From contig JALHRF010000002.1 of the NCBI GenBank assembly GCA_022841545.1, positions 1-64,000 of the forward strand: 64,000 nt of DNA. Reading direction: 5' to 3'. The notes under the pieces were generated by a model. It was given only the letters and a program-made list of their open reading frames with translations, searched no databases and was not told where the DNA came from. This document shows, piece after piece, positions 57,102 through 64,000 of the stretch; position 1 is the stretch's first letter; every line of letters begins with the position of its first letter. The DNA comes from Bauldia sp. (GTDB taxonomy: Bacteria; Pseudomonadota; Alphaproteobacteria; Rhizobiales; Kaistiaceae). The position numbers were made by a program, and so were the translations under genes.

Positions 57102-58160
57102 ATGGCAAGGCAGCCGACACGACTCAAGGACATTGCTGCGGTCACCGGGGTCACAGCCAATACGGTGTCGCTGGCGCTTCGCGGCAGCTCCCGGATTCCG
57201 CAGGAAACGCGGGACCGGATCGTCGCGGCCGCGCGGAAGCTGAACTACCTGCCCAACCAGGTGGCGCAGTCGCTGGTCAGCCGCGAGACCAAGACCGTCG
57301 GGCTCATTCTTACCTCGATCGTCAACCCGATCCTCACCCAGGCGGCGCGCGCCATCGAGCGCGAGCTGGCGGTGCGCGGCTACAGCCTGATGCTTGCGGC
57401 AAGCGAAAACGACATCGCCAAGGAGACCGACGCGCTCAACGTGTTCCGCTCGCGACAGGTCGACGGGATGCTGATCTACGCGGCGAGCCACGGCGCGCTC
57501 GACCATATCCGGCCGCTCCGCCGCGCCGGCTATCCGATCGTGCTGCTGGTCGACGATCCGACCCGGCGCCTCGACATGGTCAGCGTCGACGACCGCCGCG
57601 GCGCCGAGATCGCCACCGACCACCTGGTCGGGCTCGGCCATCGCCGCATTGCCTTCCTTGATGCCGGCAGCCAGCTCGGCAACCTCGAGAAGCTCGAGGG
57701 CTACAGAAAGGGCCTCGACAAGGGCGGCATAGCTTTCGACCCGCGGCTGCTCGTCGACCCGGGAGGGCACAGCGCGGCCCGGGCGCACGCGGCCGTGGCC
57801 GCGTTCCTGGCGCGGCGGGAGCGGACCACAGCGTTGCTCGCCTCGAATGACCTCCTCGCCTTCGGCGCGCTCCGGGCGTGTCGCGACCTCGGCGTTTCCG
57901 TCCCGCGTGACCTCGCCTTGGTCGGCTTCGACGATATCGAGGCGAGCGACTATGCGCCGGTGCCGCTGACCACGGTCCACTACGGCGCGGATGAACTGAG
58001 CAAGGCCGCCGTCGACCGCCTGCTTGAGTTGATCAATACGCCCGGCCGGCTGCCGCGCCCGAAGCAAACGTTCATTGAGCCGACACTGGTGGTACGCGAG
58101 TCGTGCGGAAGCCGTGATGGCGGTCGGGCCCAGCGCGGCGGGCGCGGAGCGACACGATGA
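57102..58160 (+). CDS. LacI family transcriptional regulator
   Basis: TRLKDIAAVTGVTANTVSLALRGSSRIPQETRDRIVAAARKLNYLPNQVAQSLVSRETKTVGLIL; sugar-binding domain. Confidence 0.94.
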   Translation: MARQPTRLKDIAAVTGVTANTVSLALRGSSRIPQETRDRIVAAARKLNYLPNQVAQSLVSRETKTVGLILTSIVNPILTQAARAIERELAVRGYSLMLAASENDIAKETDALNVFRSRQVDGMLIYAASHGALDHIRPLRRAGYPIVLLVDDPTRRLDMVSVDDRRGAEIATDHLVGLGHRRIAFLDAGSQLGNLEKLEGYRKGLDKGGIAFDPRLLVDPGGHSAARAHAAVAAFLARRERTTALLASNDLLAFGALRACRDLGVSVPRDLALVGFDDIEASDYAPVPLTTVHYGADELSKAAVDRLLELINTPGRLPRPKQTFIEPTLVVRESCGSRDGGRAQRGGRGATR

Positions 58161-58579
58161 GCGAGTATCCGGTTCTGAGGCAAGGTCCGCCGCGCGCTGC
58201 GGATGGTATGCGCATCCGCTACGGCGGCTGCATCTGCGGCGCGGTGCGGTTCGAAGTGCGCGGCGAGCCGACGGTGGTCGGGGTCTGCCATTGCCTCGAA
58301 TGCCGGAAGGCGACCGGCGGCGTGGCGATGCCTTATGCCGACTGGCCGGCGGAAGCCTTCACATCGACCGGCGAGACGCGCGCCTTCGTCGGGCGGAGCT
58401 TCTGCCCCACCTGCGGCTCCCGGCTCTTTCACCTGTCGCCGGGCAAGGTGAAGATCATGCTCGGCGCCTTCGACGATGCGCCGGGCGATCTCCGGCCGGC
58501 GCAGGAGGGCTGGATCATCCGTCGCGAGCACTGGCTCGCGCCGATCGGAGGCGCCAGCCAGCACGAGCGCGACCCCTAG
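58157..58579 (+). CDS. GFA family protein (glutathione-dependent formaldehyde-activating enzyme/CENP-V-like)
   Basis: YGGCICGAVRFEVRGEPTVVGVCHCLECRKATGG...FCPTCGSRLFHL zinc-ligand motifs; ATGA overlap with lacI-type gene. Confidence 0.9.
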   Translation: MSEYPVLRQGPPRAADGMRIRYGGCICGAVRFEVRGEPTVVGVCHCLECRKATGGVAMPYADWPAEAFTSTGETRAFVGRSFCPTCGSRLFHLSPGKVKIMLGAFDDAPGDLRPAQEGWIIRREHWLAPIGGASQHERDP

Positions 58580-59664
58580 ACGATCAGCAGGAAATCGCGC
58601 GGCGGAAGCGGCTGCAACTTCGGCGCCGGCAGCGTCTGGTACCAGTAGGCGACGGAGGCGACATCGTCCTGCATCGGCAGGTAGCGGCCGTTGTAGCCCC
58701 AGCCGAGCGCCTGGACGGTGACCTTGAGGTCGCGTTCGAAGCGGATAGGGTCCATGACATGGAACCGGTACATGCCCATCCGGAACTGCGTGCGGTAGTC
58801 CGAGGTCGGCCGGATCACCTGGTGAAAGCCCGCATAGGGCGTGGTGTAGGTGGCGAGGCCCTGGTCGTGCTTCGGCGAGGGGTCGAAGTTGTACGAGCCG
58901 CAGAAATAATCCTCGAGGCCGGTGGTGGCGATGGTCGGGAATTCGCCGTCGCCGTCGAGGAAGAACTTGACCTCGCCCTCGCCCCACCAGCCGTTGTTGT
59001 TCTGGCCCCACGCCAGGTACATGCCGACGAACTGCCCCTGTCCGGCGACCCCGTCGATCACGGTGTAGTCGGCCTTGTAGGGGATCGGGTTCTGGCGCCG
59101 GAAATGGGCGTGGAAATAGGCCGTGTCGTCGGGCACCTCGGTCAAGGTGTAGGTGACCTGGTAGTAGAGCGTCATCTCCTCGTCGGCGATGTTCTCCATC
59201 GTAATCCGCGCCCGCTTGCGGAAGGGCATTTCCCAGTACGAGTTGAACGCGCTGCCCGGATTGACGCAGATCGGCAGGGCCGAGACCTGGGCGAACTCGC
59301 CCCAGCCGGATGCGAAGAAGTCGCCGACCGGCGCCTCGACCGACGGGATCGGACTGTCGTCCCAGTAGATGCGGAGGATGCCGAAGCGCCAGGTGCCGGT
59401 GGGCGTCATCCAGATGTGCTGGATCGCGCCGGGCCCCTCGATGTCGGCGATCGTCGCGGTCTCGCCGGGCGCGATCCTGATCGAGGGCGATATCTTCCAG
59501 CCGCGGCCGAGGTCGCGCGCCGCGTGGGCGCCGGTACCTTCGGTCGCCATTGCTGCTCGGCCCTTTTCCCCGGTCAGGTTTTCCGGGCAGATCGAGCGGG
59601 TCTTCGCCGTCGACAGGCGCGACAGGTTGCCGAGATGCATCCCGAGACCGTTGAAGCCCGACAT
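58576..59664 (-). CDS. DUF2961 / GH172 family protein (candidate furanosidase or difructose anhydride-type glycoside hydrolase)
   Basis: DIEGPGAIQHIWMTPTGTWRFGILRIYWDDSPIPSVEAPVGDFFASGWGEFAQVSALPICVNPGSAFNSYWEMPFRKRARITMENI; GLEDYFCGSYNF. Confidence 0.88.
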   Translation of the reverse strand: MSGFNGLGMHLGNLSRLSTAKTRSICPENLTGEKGRAAMATEGTGAHAARDLGRGWKISPSIRIAPGETATIADIEGPGAIQHIWMTPTGTWRFGILRIYWDDSPIPSVEAPVGDFFASGWGEFAQVSALPICVNPGSAFNSYWEMPFRKRARITMENIADEEMTLYYQVTYTLTEVPDDTAYFHAHFRRQNPIPYKADYTVIDGVAGQGQFVGMYLAWGQNNNGWWGEGEVKFFLDGDGEFPTIATTGLEDYFCGSYNFDPSPKHDQGLATYTTPYAGFHQVIRPTSDYRTQFRMGMYRFHVMDPIRFERDLKVTVQALGWGYNGRYLPMQDDVASVAYWYQTLPAPKLQPLPPRDFLLIV

Positions 59665-59725
59665 GGCGATGTTTCCTTGAAGTCCTGGCAGAGGAGCGTG
59701 AGCGAGCGGCCCGGAGAGGATTGCG

Positions 59726-60262
59726 CTAACGTCGCGCTCCGGCAATCCCGTCGAGCGCCGACGCGATCACCGCATCGACCGGCGGGTTGATCGAGACCCG
59801 GACGATGCCGGGTTCGTCGGCACCGGGCGGTTCGAGCGTCGTGAACTGGCTTGCGAGCAGGCTCGGCGGCATGAAGTGGCCCCGCCGGTCCTTGAGCCGC
59901 GCGGCAATCGTTTCCCTGGATCCGTCCAGGAAAACGAACAGCACCGGGCGGCCGGCGCGTTCGCGCAGCCGGTCCCGATACGTGCGCCGGAGCGCCGAGC
60001 AGGTCACGATCACCCCGTTCGTCGCGTCGCGCATCGCTCCGGCGATCGCATCGAGCCACGGCCAGCGATCGTCGTCGGTCAGCGGCGTCCCCGACGACAT
60101 CTTGTCGATATTGGCTTTCGGATGGAACTGGTCGCCTTCGAGGAGCGGCATACCGAGGCCCGCCGCCAGTCCCTCGCCGATCGAGGTCTTGCCGCTGCCG
60201 GATACCCCCATCACCACGATGGCGGGCGGCAGGTTGTCGGTGGGGGCGGCAGGGTTCGACAT
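59726..60262 (-). CDS. gntK: gluconokinase
   Basis: VVMGVSGSGKTSIGEGLAAGLGMPLLEGDQFHPKANIDKMSSGTPLTDDDRWPWLDAIA; CSALRRTYRDRLRE; GHFMPPSLLASQFTTLEPP. Confidence 0.95.
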   Translation of the reverse strand: MSNPAAPTDNLPPAIVVMGVSGSGKTSIGEGLAAGLGMPLLEGDQFHPKANIDKMSSGTPLTDDDRWPWLDAIAGAMRDATNGVIVTCSALRRTYRDRLRERAGRPVLFVFLDGSRETIAARLKDRRGHFMPPSLLASQFTTLEPPGADEPGIVRVSINPPVDAVIASALDGIAGARR

Positions 60263-60325
60263 GGCGTCAAGCCCGTAGAGTGAAGTCGGTGCGAGGGCAA
60301 GCCCTTGTCGCCGTGCCGACGCCCG

Positions 60326-61024
60326 CTACCACTTCTCGCCGAACGGCCGGGCCTCGACCTCGAACGACCAGGTCGAACGCGGCTGCTGCGTCAGCCACCA
60401 CGCGGTCTCGGCGACGCCGTCGGGGCTGATGAAGAAGTCGTCCGGCTTGTCGGGCATCGCCTTCCGCGTCCGTTCGAGATCGACGACGCCGTCGAGGATG
60501 ATCAGCGAGACATGGATGCCGAGCGGCCAGAGGTGGCGGGCCATCGCCTCGGCGAGGCTCTTCTGGGCCGCCTTGGCCGGGGCGAAGGCGGTGGTGCGGG
60601 GCATGCCGCGCCGCGACGCGGTGGCGCCGATGACGACGATGCTGCCGGCCCCCTTGGCCTTCATCGCCGGGATCACTTCCTGCGCGACCAGGAACAGGCC
60701 GAGCGCATTCACCCGCCACGTCGCCTCGAAGGCCTGCGGCGTAAGGTCGTCGATCGTGCCCCAGCTTCCGGAACCGGCATTGAAGGCGACGACATCCACC
60801 TCGCCAAGATCGGCGCGGATCGCAGCGAAGGCAGCCTTGACCGAGGCTTCGTCGGCGACGTCGCAGGCATAGGCATTCGCGTCGCCGAGTTCCGCCGCGA
60901 GGCTTTCGCTGGTGTCGCCGCTCCGGGCGAGGAGAGCGACGGCATAGCCTTCCTTGGCGAAACGCCGCGCCAGCGCCGCCCCGTTGCCCGGCCCAACACC
61001 GACGACCGCGCAGATCGGTCTCAT
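60326..61024 (-). CDS. SDR family NAD(P)-dependent oxidoreductase
   Basis: VVGVGPGNGAALARRFAKEGYAVALLARS; AFNAGSGSWGTIDDL; downstream catalytic region partly degenerate. Confidence 0.87.
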   Translation of the reverse strand: MRPICAVVGVGPGNGAALARRFAKEGYAVALLARSGDTSESLAAELGDANAYACDVADEASVKAAFAAIRADLGEVDVVAFNAGSGSWGTIDDLTPQAFEATWRVNALGLFLVAQEVIPAMKAKGAGSIVVIGATASRRGMPRTTAFAPAKAAQKSLAEAMARHLWPLGIHVSLIILDGVVDLERTRKAMPDKPDDFFISPDGVAETAWWLTQQPRSTWSFEVEARPFGEKW

Positions 61025-61092
61025 GCTGATGCTCCCCGTATCGCCTGGCCCCGGGCGCGCCGTTTGGTGGGCGACCGGTCGGCGTGCTCCGC

Positions 61093-63606
61093 CTAGAACC
61101 GGTCGAGCAGGCGTTCGAGATAATCCCGCTCCAGCACCGAACGTCCGGGATCGCCGAGCCGCTTCCGGATCGCCTCGAGAATCTCGCGGGCGCGCTGGAT
61201 GTCGATCTCGTCCGGCACCTTGACCGTCGTGCCGAGGTCGGGGCCGATGGTGCGCTGCGGGCGGCCGAGCGGGTCCTCATTGGGCATCTGCTGGCCGCCG
61301 GGATTCCCGTTCATGCCGGGCCCCTGGTTGGCGAATTGCTGTGCCATCCCCTGCGCCCCCTCGCGCAGTGCCTGGAGCGCATCGCCCTGGTTGCCGACGG
61401 CCTGTCCCGGCTGGCCCTCGCCGAGCGCACCGGTAGCCCGGCCCATGGCCTCGCCCGCCTCGCCGAGCTGACCGTTGGGCTCCATGCCCATGCCTTCCAT
61501 CTGCTCCATCAGCTCCTGCAGCGCCTGTTCGAGGCCCTGCTGCTGTTCTCCCAGCCGGCGAAGTGCCTCCGCCATTTCCTCGGGCGTCATCGGCTCGCCG
61601 TCCTCGCCCATGCCGCGCTGCGCGCGGTGGGTCTCGTCCATCAGCTCCTGCTGGCGGCGGATCATGTCGGCGAGCTCGTTCATGCTCTGCATCATCTCGT
61701 CGCCCCCTTGCTGGTCGCCGGGCATCGGACGTCCGGCCTGGAGGTTTTCGAGCATGTTCTGGAGTTCGGAGAGAAGCTGCCGGGCGGCGTCCTTCGCGCC
61801 GTTCCTCGAAAGGTTCTCGATCTGGTCGAGCATCCGTTCCAGGTCCTGCGAGCGGAGCATCTGGGTGTCGGGGCTCTGCGGCAGGTTCGCCATGTTGGGG
61901 TTGCGCCGCGCCTCCTCGGCAAGCGCCTGCAGGAATTCCTGCATCGCCTGCCGAAGCTCGTCGGTGAGCCGGGCGATCTCCTCGTCCGACGCGCCGTTCT
62001 CAAGCGCCTCGCGAAGCGCCTCTTGCGCGTCGCGGAGGGCCTGGGCGGCGAGGGACAGGTCGCCGTCCTCGATGCCGAGCGCCACCGACCAGAGATAATC
62101 GACCATCTCGCGGAGGTCGTCGTCGTTCCGCGCGTTCTGGAGGCGGTGATAGGCGCTCCGAAGCGCCAGGTAGTTGCCGATTTCGTCGTAACTGTCCTCG
62201 GGCGCCAGCGTGAGTGCATCCAGCGCGTCGCCGACCGTCGGCGCCGCGTTGGCGTCCATGGCCAGCTTTGCCCGCTGCTCGACCACGGCCTTGGCGAGGG
62301 GGTTGGTGAACCGCCGCGCGGGAAGCGTCAGCTCCATCGGCTCGCTGCGCCCCTCCTGCTCGGCTTCGTCACGGGCGACCAGCGTCATCTTCACTTTCGC
62401 GCCGGCCCAGGGGTGCGAGGTGAGGTCGCGGATCGTCTCCGATGCGCCGTCACGGGTGCGCAGCTGCGGCAGGGACAAGGGGACCTGAGGCGCTTCGAAC
62501 AGCGGTCGCGCTTCTACGCCGCTTGCGGCATCGTCTAGCGGGGCGATCTCCGCGCTCCCTGCGACCACGCCATAGTCGTCCTTGAGCGAATAGGTGAGGG
62601 CGAGAGCGCCGCTCCTGGCCGGGGCTGGCGGCTTGAGAAAAGCGATCTCCGGCGCGAGGTCGGGCTCGACGGCGAAGCGCCACGACATGACTTCGCGCTC
62701 GCCCTTGCGCACCACGACGTCAACCCCCGTGCTGAGTTCGACAAGCCGCTCGACCGGCTGCCCTTCGCCGGCCGTGGTGGCGGCGTCAGCCTCGGCCACG
62801 GCGATCCCGGCGGGCGCTTCGACGCCTTCATCGACGCTCACCACCTCGAGGTCGTTGGAGCCGCCGGTCCTGACGGTGACCACGCTACCCACCGGCACCG
62901 AATACTCGGAGCCCGAAGGCTTGGCGGCATCGCCGGTGAGGAAGATCGGGGGGCGCGAGGTATAGGCGGGCGGCGTCACCCAGGCATCGATCCGGGCGAC
63001 GGTCGCCGCCACCGGCTCGCCGCCGCGGAAGGCTTCGCTGAGCTTGTCGAGCCGCTCCGGCCCAGCATAGACGAAGCCGACGACAAACAGGAGGATCGCG
63101 AGGAACCGGACCGCCCACGGGTCGCGCCGCGCAAGGCCGGGCGATGGTAATCCGGCCTTGAGGCTGTCCAGCGCGGCAAGCAGCCGTTCACGGTGCGCAA
63201 GCCATAGCGCCTGGGCGGCGGGGTCGTGGGCGCCGACCGCGATCGTGTCGTCGAAGGCGGTGGCGGGCCGGTGAAGGGTTCCGGTCGCCTGCTCGACGCG
63301 GAGCAGCGCCGCTGCGCGCGCCGGGGCGCGGAGACGGAAGGCGCGCACCGCGAGCCAAACCGCGGCGACGGCGAATCCGACGAGGACGACGATGCGAACG
63401 GGGTCGGAAACGACCCGCCACAGGCCGAACCATGAGAGGACAGCGAACAGCCCGGCCAGCACCAGAACCGGCGCGATCACCGGCCAAACCGACTCCCACA
63501 GGATGACGAGCCGGGCGCGCATGATGGCGCGCTCGATTCGGCGCCTGGTTTCAGCCTCGAGGCCGCGGGAAACGCCGTGCACGCCACTCTCCTCGGCCCT
63601 GGCCAT
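61093..63606 (-). CDS. TIGR02302/DUF4175 family large membrane-anchored protein
   Basis: N-terminal TMs (RIERAIMRARLVILWESVWPVIAPVLVLAGLFAVLSWFGLWRVVSDPVRI), long Gln/Met/Glu-rich C-terminus, AREILEAIRKRLGDPGRSVLERDYLERLLDRF end. Confidence 0.88.
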   Translation of the reverse strand: MARAEESGVHGVSRGLEAETRRRIERAIMRARLVILWESVWPVIAPVLVLAGLFAVLSWFGLWRVVSDPVRIVVLVGFAVAAVWLAVRAFRLRAPARAAALLRVEQATGTLHRPATAFDDTIAVGAHDPAAQALWLAHRERLLAALDSLKAGLPSPGLARRDPWAVRFLAILLFVVGFVYAGPERLDKLSEAFRGGEPVAATVARIDAWVTPPAYTSRPPIFLTGDAAKPSGSEYSVPVGSVVTVRTGGSNDLEVVSVDEGVEAPAGIAVAEADAATTAGEGQPVERLVELSTGVDVVVRKGEREVMSWRFAVEPDLAPEIAFLKPPAPARSGALALTYSLKDDYGVVAGSAEIAPLDDAASGVEARPLFEAPQVPLSLPQLRTRDGASETIRDLTSHPWAGAKVKMTLVARDEAEQEGRSEPMELTLPARRFTNPLAKAVVEQRAKLAMDANAAPTVGDALDALTLAPEDSYDEIGNYLALRSAYHRLQNARNDDDLREMVDYLWSVALGIEDGDLSLAAQALRDAQEALREALENGASDEEIARLTDELRQAMQEFLQALAEEARRNPNMANLPQSPDTQMLRSQDLERMLDQIENLSRNGAKDAARQLLSELQNMLENLQAGRPMPGDQQGGDEMMQSMNELADMIRRQQELMDETHRAQRGMGEDGEPMTPEEMAEALRRLGEQQQGLEQALQELMEQMEGMGMEPNGQLGEAGEAMGRATGALGEGQPGQAVGNQGDALQALREGAQGMAQQFANQGPGMNGNPGGQQMPNEDPLGRPQRTIGPDLGTTVKVPDEIDIQRAREILEAIRKRLGDPGRSVLERDYLERLLDRF

Positions 63607-63811
63607 TCGCCAACCGCCTTTCGCCGCTCTTGTCCCCCATCGAAACTCTAGCACAGAGTTAGGGGAAATCGAGGCGGCGCCAAGGGTTGGCCGTCATTTA
63701 TCCGCGAGGCCCGGGCTGTGGCGCTTGGGTTCGGCCGCGAAGTCGTTTCGGCCTGTTGACCGCGCTTGCCGTCGCCGCGACCATCGGCATCGACCCTCGA
63801 TGGAGAATCCT

Positions 63812-64000
63812 ATGCGTCGCATGGTCTTTTTGGCCGCTGCCCCTCTGGCGGCCCTCTTCGCGCTTCCATCCCAAGCGGTCGACCGCAACGTCTCCTTCAT
63901 CAACGAGACCGGCCGGGACATCGCTTTCGTCGGCTTCAATCCACCCGGCGACGAAGACTGGAACGACAACGAGACTGGCGATCTGCTCGAAAGCGGCGAC
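63812..64000 (+). CDS. hypothetical secreted protein, 3' truncated by window edge
   Basis: Open frame to window end: MRRMVFLAAAPLAALFALPSQAVDRNVSFINETGRDIAFVGFNPPGDEDWNDNETGDLLESGD. Confidence 0.6.
   Translation, partial: MRRMVFLAAAPLAALFALPSQAVDRNVSFINETGRDIAFVGFNPPGDEDWNDNETGDLLESGD

Noticed and set aside
61300-61700. Gln/Met/Gly-rich repeats considered as possible repeat protein or CRISPR-like structure
   Set aside because: This is the normal low-complexity C-terminal part of a TIGR02302/DUF4175 protein; no regularly spaced DNA repeat is present.

Overview
This 64 kb, high-GC window looks like a contiguous alphaproteobacterial (probably Hyphomicrobiales-like) chromosomal segment. It has dense operons and no rRNA, tRNA, CRISPR array, prophage or insertion sequence that I could recognise. 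Contents in order: a TRAP 2-oxoacid-type transporter and a fused indolepyruvate:ferredoxin oxidoreductase; a Tat-signal PLP decarboxylase; a 5'-nucleotidase; the rimP-nusA-ylxR-infB-rbfA translation block; an unusual hut-like operon (M20 hydrolase-hutU-hutC-hutH); an atypical pyruvate kinase; an L,D-transpeptidase; a ribose-type ABC transporter plus FGGY kinase lacking an ATPase gene; tandem GGDEF proteins; pnp-rpsO-truB on the opposite strand; a hydroxyproline-type epimerase/oxidase operon; a type I secretion ABC/HlyD pair; two CUT1 sugar ABC loci (one with ROK/ThuB/ThuA-like genes, one with a LacI regulator); and a GH172 (DUF2961)/gluconokinase/SDR cluster, followed by a DUF4175/TIGR02302 protein. 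The observations most worth following up are: (1) the hut-like operon with a divergent urocanase and an M20 protein with altered catalytic motifs, preceded by a HutC-type GTATATAC site; (2) two duplicated 64-bp promoter/operator modules (43/64 identical, ungapped) flanking the LacI-controlled sugar transporter; (3) a broken nusA-infB-rbfA/truB-rpsO-pnp synteny explained by one ~19.7 kb inversion; (4) a Tat-exported PLP decarboxylase; (5) a perfect 28-bp palindrome inside hutC. All functional calls come from reading the translations and recalled family motifs. No database search was run.
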